Shown here piece after piece: positions 46,409-58,158 of a stretch of 64,000 bases of DNA. Under the pieces are notes generated by a model that searched no databases, was not told where the DNA came from, and worked only from the letters and a program-made list of their open reading frames with translations. Source of the DNA: Takakia lepidozioides (lineage: Eukaryota > Streptophyta > Takakiopsida > Takakiales > Takakiaceae); the NCBI GenBank assembly GCA_030704615.1, contig CM060732.1:37367053-37431052 (forward strand). The letters are read 5' to 3'. The translations under genes were made by a program, and so were the position numbers. Positions within the stretch are counted from its first letter, which is position 1; each line of letters starts with the position of its first letter.

Positions 46409-47128
46409 TGTCGCGGCCCTTTGCCTTGAGGGCAGGGGGTCGGGACACATGAGGGGCTGCCCCTGTGGTGGGGGCAGCGGCAGCGATAGGTATGGGGGGC
46501 TGAAGCACCCTTGAGTGCCCAAGACACCCAAGGAGGCGGAGGCGCTCACTAGGTGGAGCCCCGCACACCGGGTTGCGGTGGAGGTGGCTCCACAAGGTGG
46601 TGTGGTAGCTTAGTGGGACTTAGTGGGGTGGCATAGGACTCACCATGGGGTGGAGACCTCGAGGTGGGAGTCGTGGGGAGTCTTGGGACTCATCACGGTC
46701 CATTGGGGCGCGGTGAGTGGGCCAAGACTCACCGCGACTCACCACCGGGAGTCGAGGGTTTTCGTGGTGGTGGTTCGCCATAAAATGGCATGGCTGGTTA
46801 TGAAACCCCGCGGACAGCTACAGAAGTATATATAGGGAGTAGTAACCCGAGAACGGTGCAAGCCCGTTGGTGACCAAAACTAGTGAGTAAGCGAGCGAGC
46901 CGGAAAGCGACCAAAGAGTGGGGAGCTGTTCCGGACTGCCATCTACAAAGGGAATTCTCCTAGTCCCAAATAGGTGGAGGGTTTAGAGGGAAGCGGAAGG
47001 GGACCGTTATGTCCCGGTGAGCAGCCGAACTCCAAGTTGGCCCGGCGGCCAGGTTGGGAGTCAGGCGCGCGCATCAAAGCGAGTAACTATGACTTGAAGG
47101 GGAGTTTACCGAACTGAGGTGTGCGACA
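46409..47128 (+). repeat. Gypsy-2 5' LTR
   Basis: It begins TGTCGCGGCCC and ends GTGCGACA. The length is 720 bp. TATATATA is at 46827-46834. It differs from its partner LTR mostly by one-base length changes in homopolymer runs. Confidence 0.93.
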
Positions 47129-47130
47129 TT

Positions 47131-47142
47131 TGGTATCAGAGC
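47131..47142 (+). promoter_or_regulatory. Gypsy-2 primer-binding site
   Basis: TGGTATCAGAGC lies two bases after the 5' LTR, identical to the Gypsy-1 site and complementary to initiator Met-tRNA. Confidence 0.92.
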
Positions 47143-47183
47143 TTAGAGTTCAGTACGCGATCGTCCTTGGGATTGGCCTCATC

Positions 47184-48350
47184 ATGGGGTCGGGCAAGCC
47201 GAAGCGAAAGCGGAACGGCCCAAAAGATGATGATCCCGGTGAGCCCGATGGGGGCGACGTGTCACCGAGGCGGCCGTTTGAGGAAGCGATTAATGTTTCC
47301 GAAAACGAGGCCGCTCAGGAGCGGGAGGAATCCGAGGAGTCGGAGCCCGAGGAATCTTTGAGAGCTCCGACAAACCAAGAGATGCCTCCCATGCCGGCAG
47401 CCTTTTGGGAAGGGTTGTTGGCGCAGTTTGGCGGGACGTTGAAAGACGTGTTGAAGGCGGCTAATGCCACTTCCACCAAGGCAAAGTTTAAGGTGAAGCC
47501 TAAGGAACCCGGCACCTTCGAGGGCGTTCGAAACCGGAAGGCACTCAACACCTGGCTCCTGGAGCTAGAGCAGTACTTCCGGGCGGCCAAGTTGAGTGAC
47601 GAGGATCGGGTGGAAGTGGCTCCCACCTATTTGAGGGGCTATGCTCAACAATGGTGGCAGAAACGCCTTCACGACCGAGGCCCAAGCCCGGAAACCTTGA
47701 ACTGGAGTGAGTTCAAGGAATTGATGAAGAGACAGTTTGTGCCCCTCAACGCATCCTGGCTTGCCCGGGACAAGATGAGGAATTTGAAGCAAACAGATGA
47801 CATTCGGGGGTATGTCCAGGCTTTCAATGTGCTGTTGCTCGAAGTCGCGGACATGGCAGAACCAGAAATGGTCTTCAACTTTGTGGCGGGACTGGCCCCA
47901 TGGGCTAGGCGGAAGTTGGAGGAGAAGCCACCCAAGACTTTGAACGAGGCAATTGAGAGAGCTGAATGTTTCTCGGATGTCCCTAGGGGTGAGAGACAAG
48001 GCCGTACGGAGCTGAACCACAAGAAGACCGGCGGGAAGGTGACTCCTCCCGACCGGAAAAGAAGTGGGATAGGCCACGCGGCGAAAATGGCACGTGGAAA
48101 TCGAAGGGAGGTCCTTCACACGTCAAGGCGGCACCCGGTGCTTCGAAAGGAAAAGCGGGTGGAGGAGCGACTTATGGCGGACAGAAGGCGACCTTGATGG
48201 AGTGTGTTTCAATTGCGGGGAGCCCGGGCACATGGCCAAGAAGTGCACGAAGCCCCGGCAATTGAACATGACTCGGGCGACCACGGAGCTGTCGGAAGAT
48301 ACCATCAGTCGCTTGGTGGAAGCGGTGGTCGCCAGGACTTGCAAGGTAGG
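47184..48350 (+). pseudogene. Gypsy-2 gag
   Basis: ATG at 47184 (MGSGKPKRKRN). It is open to about 48030, including the gag domain and the FKELMKRQFVP block, and here the tryptophan-glutamine codon pair that is stopped in Gypsy-1 is intact (CAG). A frameshift follows. The CCHC knuckle CFNCGEPGHMAKKC (about 48210-48252) is in another frame. Confidence 0.88.
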
Positions 48351-51300
48351 CAAATTTTCTTGTGAGTTGTATCAGGAAACTGGCGCCTTACGAAAGGGAG
48401 TCAGTTATTGTTCGTGGATGGGATAATATCCGGAACTAATGTGTCGTTGTTGGTGGACACAGGAGCGTCGCACTCCTTCATGACGCCGGCGGCGGCGCGA
48501 AAGTTGGGACTCCCGACAAGTGACGTGGGGGCCTCTATTGAGGTGCGCTCTGCCAAAGGAGAACCTCAGTTGGCGACAAGGTTGGCGTTTGATGTTCTCT
48601 TCAACTGGGGTTGGGAGGGACGTGAGAACTTCACTATCTGCGAGATCGATGGAGTGGATCTCATTTTGGGAATGACCTTTTTGAGCAAATCCGGAGCGGT
48701 CATAGATGGCCGCAAGAGAGTAGTCACGCTGCCATGTGGGAATGGTGGCGAGGTTTTACGAGTGTCGGAAACGCCCAAATCCGTGGGAGGGCGAATAAAC
48801 CTTCTATCAGCAAAGGAGTGGGCCGTGGAGGAGCACACGAGTCCCAGTTTTTGCTTTACATTAGAGAAGTGAAAGGAGAAGGCGATGGGGAGCCGAGCCC
48901 AGATTGGATCAAGGGGATTTTGGAGAAATACCAGGATGTGATGCCGGAGGATTTACCAAGCGGCTTGCCACCGCGAAGAGGAGTTGACCACAAAAATTGA
49001 GGTGATACCGGGATCGGAACCGCCTGCCAAGGCGCCCTACCGGTTGAGCCACAAAGAGTTGGTCGAGCTGAAGACTCAGCTCAAAGATCTAATGTCAAAG
49101 GGGTACATCCGGCCGAGTAAGTCACCTTACGGAGCCCCGGTGCTATTTGCAGACAAGAAGGATGGGACGCTGCGGATGTGTGTCGATTACAGGGCTCTGA
49201 ATAAGGTGACTATCAAAAACCGGTACCCTTTGCCAAGGATCGACGACCTCTTCGATCGGTTGGCAGGAGCGAAGTATTTCAGCCGGATCGACTTGCGCTC
49301 CGGCTATCACCAAATTCGGGGGTGGCGAAGGAGATGAGGAGAAGACCGCGTGCAGGACAAGGTATGGTTCATATGAGTTCTTGGTGATGCCTTTTGGGCT
49401 CACCAATGCACCAGCGACATTTAGCACGCTGATGAACAGCCTTTTCCAGGAGTGGTTGGATGACTTTGTGATCGTGTACATCGACGACATCTTGTGTACT
49501 CGAAAACAAAGGAGGAGCACCTGGAGCACCTCAAAAGGGTGTTCCAAAAATTGCGAGAAGGGAAGCTGTATGCCAAAGCTTCAAAGTGCGAATTCGGGGT
49601 CACAAAAGTGGAGTTCTTGGGGCACGTGATTACACAGGATGGGATCAAAATGGATGACAGAAAGGTGAGGGCGATCTTGGACTGGGAGCCTCCGACTTCG
49701 GTCCCGGGAGTGCGATCCTTCCTAGGACTCGCCTCCTATTACCGGAAGTATGTGAGAAATTTCGCCAAGATCGCGGGGCCGCTGTCGGACCTTCTGTGTA
49801 AATCCAAAGTCTGGGTATGGAACACATTTTGTGGCCAAGCTTTTGCTGAATTGAAGCAGCGGATGACGGAAGCTCCAGTCTTAAAAATCCCGGAGTTCGA
49901 TCGTCCGTTTGAGATTCATACAGATGCATCGGACTTCGCAATTGGGGTGTACTTATGCAAGATGGACGTCCAGTGGCTTACGAAAGTAAGAAACTGAATG
50001 AAGTGGAGCGACGGTGGCCGACGCACGAAAAAGAGATGAAGGCGGTGGTACATTGCCTTGAACTCTGGCGCCACTATGTTGGTTCCAACCCAGTGAAGGT
50101 GTTCACGGACAATGTCACGGTGAAGTATTTTGCCACGCAGCCCAAGTTGTCCCCAAAACAACTTAGGTGGCAAGATACTTTGGCAGTGTTCGACGTGGAT
50201 ATCCAGTACAAACCGGGACGGGACAATGTGGTGGCCGATGCTTTAAGTAGAAAGCAAGTAGCTCTTGTTGGTGTACAAGGGCGAGACGGCGCTCCAAAGG
50301 AAGATCCGGAAGGCTTGCCGGAAGGATGAGCTGGCAAAGTGCGTGATGCAGAACTTGAGAATGGGGGTTAAATCGCAGTTCCACTTGCAAAACGGACTGC
50401 TTGTATAAGCAAAAACGTCTCTATGTGCCAAAGGGAGGGATCAGGGATAGTCTCTTGAGAGAATGCCATGATAGCCCGCTTGCGGGCCACGGTGGAGCCA
50501 AGCGCACTGCGGCACTCTTGAAGAAAGAGTATTTCTGGCCCAAACTGAGGGAGGAGGCAGAGGAGTATGTTAAGACATGCACCACATGCCAACAAAACCG
50601 GAGCGAGTATAAAAAGCAAGCGGGGCTGTTACAACCCTTGCCGATTCCAGAGGGGACTTGGGAAAGCGTCTCGATGGATTTTTGACTGCTATGCCGCTGT
50701 CAAAAGGATTCGATGCAATCATGGTGGTGGTAGATAGGTTCAGTAAAATGGCCCATTTCATCCCCACCAAGGAGACGGCAACTGCGCAGGAGACAGGGCG
50801 ACTTTACTTCGCCCACGTCTTAAAGCATCATGGAGTCCCGAAGGATATTGTCTCGGACCGCGATCCAAAGTTTACGAGTAAATTCTGGAGAGCACTTTGG
50901 AAGAAGATGGGGACGAGGCTGAAGATGAGCACCGCCTTCCGACCTACGACGGACGGCCAAACGGAAAGAGTGAATTCCGTAGTGAAGCAATTCTTGCGGA
51001 ATTACGTGTCGGCAGACCAATCAGACTGGATGGAACACTTAGACGCGGCAGAGTTTGTTATAATAACACAGAACACTCCGCGACGGGAGTTTCCCCTTTG
51101 TGTTGGTCTATGGAAAAGCACCTCTGGTGCCGACAAGTTGGGCCGCCCAGGACGTTGAGGAACCGGCAGTAGCGGCGGTACTGGAAGAACGCGAGCGTTT
51201 GTTGAAGCGCAAAGTACAACATTGCCAAAGCTAGGAAACGGTATGAAAGGCAGGCGAATCGGAAGCGGAGGGAAGTGAAGTTTGAGGCAGGCACAGAGGT

Positions 51301-51790
51301 CTGGTTGAACATCAAGAATTTTCGACTACCTCCGGAAATGAGTCCGAAGTTCGTACCTCCGTATATGCGGGTCCCTTTCGCATTCGGAGGGTTATGAATG
51401 AGGATGTGTATGAATGGAGCTGCCAGCAAACAGCAAGGTGCACCCAGTAGTATTCCATGTCTCCCTTTTGAAGCCTTACTTCAAAGATGAAGCACGTCCG
51501 AATCGGCAGCAAGTGTTGCGTCCGCCACCTATGCTGTTGGATCATGAAAATGAACCCGAGTACGAGGTGGAGGCAATACTTAAGTCGAGGAGGTTCAAGA
51601 ACCGAGAAACGGAGTATCTCGTCAAATGGAAGGGCTATCATCTTGTGAGGCATCTTGGGTGCGTGCCTCAGAAATGGGAAACGCATCCGAGGCAGTTGCA
51701 GCGTTCGAAGGGCGACCTCAAAAGCGGAAGAAGCGTTGATGGGACATCAACCTTGGAGCGTGGGGGAGGAAATGCATGCTTAGCCCGGTT
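48351..51790 (+). pseudogene. Gypsy-2 pol, multiply frameshifted
   Basis: In order: protease ([12 protein letters not shown], 48448), RT ([19 protein letters not shown], 49180; YIDD, about 49478), RNase H (FEIHTDASDFAIG, 49910), integrase zinc finger (50464-50605), integrase core (VVVDRFSKM, 50730; SDRDPKF, 50853; DGQTERVN, 50951) and chromodomain (YEVEAILKSRRF, about 51560). Frame changes occur near 48400, 48850, 49000, 49310, 49490, 49950, 50290, 50400, 50680, 51060, 51200 and 51410. Most are single-base losses or gains relative to Gypsy-1. Confidence 0.92.
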
Positions 51791-52646
51791 TAGCTAGCTC
51801 AGGAATCCGATTGCAAAAACTTGTATTGTAAAAAAAATTTGTGATAAAGGAAATGGGTTCCAAATATTGTGCGTCCTATTGTGTTTGGAATGGTGATGCA
51901 TGGGTGGTGTTGGCTGGTGTGTAGAATGCATGCTAGCTTACAAAAGTGGGAGAGGTAAATTGGGTTAATCGTGTGTTTGCGCAGTGCCGAAATCGGGTGA
52001 CTCCCATCCAAGGGGCAAGGAAACTTGCGCCTTATTTGGGAGTTCAAGTGCTAGTGCGCACCTGGCGCGTGCGCGTACTATAACTGCGCTACCGAGGGGG
52101 TTGCCTTGTAGTGCGGGCTAACGCGGAAGCTACGTGCTTCCGTTCACGTACTATAATCGTGTAGCCTCGGGACGAAGTCGTAGTGCGGCTTCGGCGTGTT
52201 CCCGTACCTCAGGCCAGCATTCCAAGGCGGACCCAATTGTAGTGATTGGGGCACGGTTGGTTCAAGGTTATCTTCCTAGTCAAAGAGGGTTCCAGGTGAA
52301 CCCTTGCTCAAGGTGATGCCAAAAGCGGCATCATGAGCGATCGCAAGCAATGTTGTTGCAGTAAGGCGATTCGATCCTCGGGGAGGATCGTTCCTTGGCC
52401 TTGAAGTAGGCCAAGAAGAGTGCACTGGGAGGAGCTGGAGAGAGGCTCCACCCTTGGCCGGGACTTGGAGGAAGTCGGCCGAACTAGCTAGTGGAGAGTG
52501 GAGTCAAGTGTGGGGTTTGGTTCTTTGCCATGGGACGCCATGGTACGGAAACAAACTCCTTGATGTGGGACGCCACAACTTGGATGTTCGTTTCTACAAA
52601 ATGGACAAGTCGATGAGGACATCGACTCCCTGTTGGTAGGGGTGTG

Positions 52647-53365
52647 TGTCGCGGCCCTTTGCCTTGAGGGCAGGGGGTCGAGACACATGAGGGGCTGCCC
52701 CTGTGGTGGGGGCAGCGGCAGCGATAGGTATGGGGGGCTGAAGCACCCTTGAGTGCCCAAGGCACCCAAGGAGGCGGAGGCGCTCACTAGGTGGAGCCCG
52801 CACACCGGGTTGCGGTGGAGGTGGCTCCACAAGGGGTGGTGGTAGCTTAGTGGGACTTAGTGGGGGTGGCATAGGACTCACCATGGGTGGAGACCTCGAG
52901 GTGGGAGTCGTGGGGAGTTGGGACTCATCACGGTCCATTGGGGCCGCGGTGAGTGGGCCAAGACTCACCGCGACTCACCACCGGGAGTCGAGGGTTTTCG
53001 TGGTGGTTCGCCATAAAATGGCATGGCTGGTTATGAAACCCCCGCGGACAGCTACAGAAGTATATATAGGGAGTAGTAACCCCGAGAACGGTGCAAGCCC
53101 GTTGGTGACCAAAAACTAGTGAGTAAGCGAGCGAGCCGGAAAGCGACCAAAGAGTGGGAGCTGTTCCGGACTGCCATCTACCAAAGGGAATTCTCCTAGT
53201 CCCAAATAGGTGGAGGGTTTAGAGGGAAGCGGAAGGGGACCGTTATGTCCCGGTGAGCAGCCGAAACTCCAAGTTGGCCCGGCGGCCAGGTTGGGAGTCA
53301 GGCGCGCGCATCAAAGCGAGTAACTATGACTTGAAGGGGAGTTTACCGAACTGAGGTGTGCGACA
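52647..53365 (+). repeat. Gypsy-2 3' LTR
   Basis: The length is 719 bp with the same termini. TATATATA is at 53061-53068. It is preceded by TTGGTAGGGGTG, a modest purine-rich tract that would prime plus-strand synthesis. Confidence 0.92.
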
Positions 53366-53368
53366 CTG

Positions 53369-53498
53369 TGTAACCCCCCCCCCCTCCTAAAGTGCGCTAC
53401 TGTCACCCCTAAGGCTCCTGTTGGTCTCAGTCTGTGCAAAAATTAAGGGTACCCCACAGATCCCGTAAAGTGCCTAAGTCCCAGACAGTCCTCTAACA
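53369..53498 (-). repeat. Short LTR of the gag-only element
   Basis: On the minus strand it starts TGTTAGAGGAC and ends GGGTTACA after a run of 13 G (plus-strand C run at 53375). The length is 130 bp. 53410-53498 is repeated at 1-90. Gypsy-2 ends four bases to its left. Confidence 0.65.
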
Positions 53499-56264
53499 TT
53501 ACCCTTCCCCTCTCAAAAAGCCGTGTCCTCACGGTTACTGTTTGGGATTTGTAACCCTTTTGTGAGCGAGCACCCTTCTGACGGTTAGAGTCTCGTGAAG
53601 GACTCCGTGTGCGAGCCCGTGTCCTGTCACTGGTTGAGGGAGATGATTGAACACTACCTGGATATGTCAGTCCCTCTGGAGGCTGATATCGAGATAATCT
53701 TTCAGGCATAGGAGACCCCCGTCGTTTTTTCTCTGCCATCTGAATTGCATAGTCATCTGCCATGTCAAAAGAGTCCGCTGAAGAAACAGTTGTATCAGAA
53801 TCCTCGTCCCCCTGAGGTGTTTTAACTGTCGAACTTTAACTGGAATTCTCTAGGGCATACAATGTTGTCCCACCATGTCTGGAAGTTTAAATTGTAAAAC
53901 TTGTTGTAAGCGCTGAATTGCAAAATTGGTGAAGACCCTGAGCTCCTTGTCTGTCCAGGTGAGTGGGGTACCGATGACTTGTGAATTGTGCAAATATTTC
54001 CATGCCTCATGTCCCTTAAAGAAAATATCGTCAGGGCCGAATTTCTGTGTTGACAAATTGTTCCAGGCCGCATGAAACCATGAACGAATCTGAGAATCCT
54101 TTTGCATCATAACTTTTGCCTCATATAGGTACATATGAGGTGGCACTGAAGGTAAGACCCAATGCTCCCCAATTGGAATAACTACAGAAAGGCGTTTGCA
54201 TTTCTGCTGCTCAATGTGATAACGTACCAGAAAACAGCAGCGTAGTATAACCCGCAGCCCCATGACAATACTTGCACCTCTTTGGTTTGGTATAAATGAA
54301 TCATGTACAACTTGGAAGGCAATTAATTCCTTCAACATGGGTACTTGCCTCATGCCAGTACTGCGCAAAGTGATGATCCTCAATTGGTCGATGTTCGGAA
54401 GAAACTTTCGTCCTGGTTGCCACTGGAAGCCAAATGAGATGATTTGATAGTAATGTGCAACGACTGCGGAGGAGGACTAATTCCTTCCAAGCCAAATCCC
54501 GCACAATGGGATTGTTGAAGGGCATAATCATGCCCGACTGTACTCCCGTGCAGCTGGGTTTTAGGTGGGTTAAAAGTAGCATTCCCCCCATACCTCAGGT
54601 GTGGGGTGGTTGTGGTGGGATTTGTAGTAACAACAGGGTCAGCTACTGGCACAGTGACTTGTTGTGGCTGTGTGGTGGCACTGGCTCTTTGTACCATTGG
54701 CATCTCCTGACCCCCTGCGAAGAGACTGAAAGCCAAAGTTCTGGCTTGTAAATAAGAAGCCATCAGCTGTTCCTCAGGTACAAAAACTCTCTTGTGAATA
54801 TTGAAGTGAGGTCCTCCACCTGAGTTGCAGGCCGTCTACATCCTCTGTAACTCCGCTATTTCTACTATAGACATTGTCTATAGTAGTTGTGGCAATGTTC
54901 TGCACTTGCAGTCTGAGCTCATTCATCTCGCTTGGGTGAGCTTTCGTGGTGTTTGCCTCCACCGGCCCTGTGCTGACAAGCCTGCATAAGGTGGTTATCC
55001 ACCAAGTTGCTTGTGGCACCCTGAGAGTTGCTCCTCTCTGATGTTGTAAAGCCTCCATGCGCTTCGCATGAGGTTCAACCAAACTCGCATAGGCAGCAGC
55101 CAGATTATTGGCTTCCTTCCAAGCCTTGTTAGCCAAGAGAGTTCATTTCTATTTACCATGAGCGTTTGTTGCAACTCCAGGATGTACCTCTATTGATCAG
55201 CTTCAACCTGCCTGTATTGCTGAAAGTATTCTCATTGCGACAGATTGTATTCTTCATATCGACAGGAGTTTCGCTTGCTCAAATTCTCTGCCTCTGCCTT
55301 CGTACATCTTTCCGCTTGACTGTTTTATTCTATTGTAGCTTGGTCAAGCGTAGTGTGAGGTAAGCACATTGTATGGCATCCAATCATGCACAGTCTGAAT
55401 GCAACTCCGTATGTAGTGCATTCATTCTTGCAACTTGCTTTCATGCTTCACTACATTTGGTATAGTGTTGCTTATGTGCGCGTGCATGCAACTGGTTGCG
55501 CAGGCCTGCCTCAATCAATTGTTCCTTGGCCAATTGACAAAGCCGCTTTTGTACTTCTAAGTCTTGCTGTATCTTGAGAGTGACCTCCTCATGACCCCTT
55601 GTTTGCACACTTAGTGGCAAGTCGAGCCTCAAACTCCTTCCTGAGTTCCTCCCTCAAAGCTGCCAATGGGTAGTGGAACATGGGATTTGATATAAGTGCC
55701 CAACAAATTAAGTGTCATGCTTATGGAACTCATAAGCATGGCCTATTGAGGGTCATCATGGTGAGCTTGCTGCTGTTCTCTCTGATCCTCAAAGTGTGAT
55801 GCCTCACGAACCATTCAGGCCATTGCCCCACCAGATTTTCTTCCTGAACCACTTCATCCGTCACAGGTGCTGCAGTGTCTTGGCTTCTACCTGTGGTACC
55901 TCCGTCACAGGTGCGTGTATTATATGCACCGCAGGGTTTCCCCTGTACAACCGCTGCACCTCCGGAATCACTGTTTCCCTGACCAGACCAGAATTTTCAT
56001 AGAGAAGGTCCCCCTTCTCAATTCTGCCACCCCTGTTCTGTAGTGGGGATATCTAACCCTTCTTTCTCCAAATCAATTATTTCTGGTGGAACTGCATGGA
56101 CCACTTGTGGTAACTCTGTGACAAGCCGAAAATCTGGCTGTGATGGCTGTGATGTGATACTGAAGTAACTTCCTCTTCCCTCTCTGAAGGTCCTGCTTCC
56201 AATAATAGCAGCTCTCTGTGCTGCAGTGCCCCTTCCTACACAAGAGCTTGGGAAACATTATCAT
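53443..56264 (-). pseudogene. Downstream unidentified coding segments of the same element
   Basis: The open segments include 55632-55441 (coiled-coil-like, LKIQQDLEVQKRLCQLAKEQ), 55136-54774, 54763-54380 (Thr/Pro-rich, QQVTVPVADPVVTTNPTTTT), 54383-53850 (folded-looking, IPIGEHWVLPSVPPHMYLYE) and 53763-53443 (Arg/Ser-rich, RTRARTRSPSRDSNRQKGAR). The end before the polypurine tract is basic. I recognise none. Continuity in order and strand suggests one decayed long ORF. Confidence 0.4.
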
Positions 56265-56400
56265 GCGGTTTTCGTGAAGCCAGTGGATCCGCCACTACAT
56301 TCTTTCCCGCCTCTGTCTCTTAGATTGGGGTTGCCCTGCCAGTCCACCCTCACTGTGTGAAGAGCCTTGCCTTCATTGCAGTGGTTTCGGTCTCAAACGA

Positions 56401-57447
56401 TCACATCTCCTTTCTTTCCCGAGCATCAAGTATGCAAGAATCAAGAATTATTTGAGCAATGATTGGGCCAGACACTATGATAGGAGACTTTGCGGCAGTG
56501 CCCTGTAATCTTTTCATCTCCTCTACCAGTGCGTTGTACATTATGTCCGCCCATGCTACCTCTTCTCCTCTCAAGGCTTTGAATATTTCCTCTGTGAAGG
56601 ATCTGCTCAAATACTGTTGGTTCTGTTTCATGGCAAACAGAACGTTCAATACTTGGCCCCCTCCCTTAGCCCTGGGTACACGGCCTTGGTACAAGCATAA
56701 CCCTGAGTTTTAAAGAAACTCCCTTCTTGGAATAAGTCCCCTATTTGCAGTCTTGCCCTGTGCTCCTCCACATGCACCTGACCTGATGGCAATTCAAACA
56801 ATTGATGAAGGTATAGGGGAGTAATTTCTAATTCAACTCCCTTCACCGTTGTTGCTCCTGTCCTAGGCTCAAAGTTCTGCAATTGTTCACTATACACATG
56901 TGCTCAAATTGGCTAATGTGTACATCAGGATCCCCTTTTCCTGAATATATTAGAAAGGGTGGTTTTGCCCGTGTTGGTTGTAACGACATCTGTGGCCCTA
57001 CCTTCTGCCCACTGACAGATGTTGGCCCTCTTGCTGGTGATGGTCCTTGAGGACCTGTTGTAGTTGTGGTGGAACTTCCACCAAGTGGTGGCCCCTGAGC
57101 AATTCCTGCTACTGGCCCCACTATATTCACAGTATTCCCAGCTCCAGTTGCACTACTTCCCACACTCCCTGTCCCCCAGAGCCAAATCCAGGCTGCCCGC
57201 CTGATCCCCCTGAGCCGACACCTTCATTGGCCTGTGATCCAAGTGCTCCACTTGATCCAGGTCCAACGGGTTGGGATGTCCTGGTTGTAGTCTCAACCTC
57301 AGCTGTTGGGTCTACTTCTTCATACTCTTCCTCTTCAATTTTTCTCTCTATTTTCTCCTCCAAGTTCTGTCCTTGGGTCTCTTCTTCACTCATGTAACTC
57401 AACTGCAATAGTGTTGGAGAGTCTGAACTCTCCGTTGGCTCTGCCAC
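56401..57447 (-). pseudogene. Gag-like coding region of the non-autonomous element
   Basis: The first frame (57447-57127) is acidic (MSEEETQGQNLEEKIERK) and Gly-rich. The next (57163-56843) contains PPFLIYSGKGDPDVHISQFE, which resembles the start of retrotransposon gag domains (F-G-x-x-DP-x-x-H-x-x-x-F). After another frame change, 56897-56401 reads ITPLYLHQLFELPSGQV and later QQYLSRSFTEEIFKALRGEE and WADIMYNALVEEMKRL. That is helical sequence reminiscent of plant transposon-associated domains. Frames shift at about 57150, 56880 and 56670. Confidence 0.5.
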
Positions 57448-57720
57448 ATCCTCTCCTCCTTCTTAATCTTTCGTCTCAGAAACTGGAGTTCCTGCTTTTG
57501 GTGTTCCATGCCAACTCTTATCAAAGATTTCTGTCAAATCTTTTATCCACGGATGTATCTCAGATCTTTCACCTCGCGGTTGATCTTCTTCCTGTACCAA
57601 TTCCCTTAATCTTTCTTGCAAAGAAAAAGAAGGAGTGGCATCCAACTCTAGTTCTTCCGGTATGGGTGATGTACTTTCTGATCTTAATGGTGTGAGAGGT
57701 CCAGATGATTCCCCTATGTC

Positions 57721-58158
57721 TATTCCTCTCTCCTAAAGATATGGATAATTAGCTTTCAGATAACTTTCTTTTTTGGCTGAATATCTCTGGAGTCTAGCTT
57801 CTCTTTCATCACTCATGTCCCATGTCTTTCATTTCTTTAATGTGGCAATAACCAAAACTCTCTTCTGTAGTATCTCTACCGTGCCACTACTGATGGACAC
57901 TTACACAAAGATCTGTGATCCAGGAGCCAAACACCTCCGGTTGGAGGAAAGTCCAAGAGACCAAAAAACATGGCTCTCTGCCCGAGACCTAAATCTTACA
58001 AACGCATACCCTACCCTGTCTACGATGACGCAGGGAGAGCGATGTCGGGAGAGAGTAAGAAGATCTTTCAATAAGGGGGGGTTGAGAGAGAGATCTATCT
58101 ATAATGCAGCTTAGAAGCAGTCGATGAAGGTTTTTGATGTTTCCAGTTAATGTCCCGT
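57721..58158. other. Junction of the gag-only element and the LINE
   Basis: This holds the probable 3' untranslated region of the LINE and unassigned sequence. No poly(A)/poly(T) tract marks the LINE end. A duplicated GAGAGAG-rich patch lies at 58050-58100. Confidence 0.5.

Larger units (their letters stand above)
46409..53365 (+). mobile_element. Gypsy-2: full-length Ty3/gypsy chromovirus, plus strand
   Basis: This is the same family as Gypsy-1, in opposite orientation 37 kb away, with the same LTR, Met-tRNA primer site, gag-pol order and 3' region. The flanks GGGTG (left) and CTGTG (right) are not a clean 5-bp duplication. The coding frame is broken many times by one- or few-base indels, so no domain is in one continuous frame with the next. 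Confidence 0.93.
53369..57720 (-). mobile_element. Minus-strand LTR element with gag-like region and no visible RT
   Basis: The left end is a 3' LTR (53369-53498), bordered inside by a good polypurine tract (53502-53520, minus strand TTTTTGAGAGGGGAAGGG). From about 57.65 kb down to 53.5 kb the minus strand carries a chain of open segments in changing frames. They start with acidic, Gly/Pro-rich sequence and a gag-like block. None has RT, RNase H, integrase or protease motifs. The 5' LTR is not found. The LINE follows at about 58.1 kb and may have removed it. This fits a non-autonomous, gag-only (TR-GAG/LARD-like) element. Confidence 0.6.
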
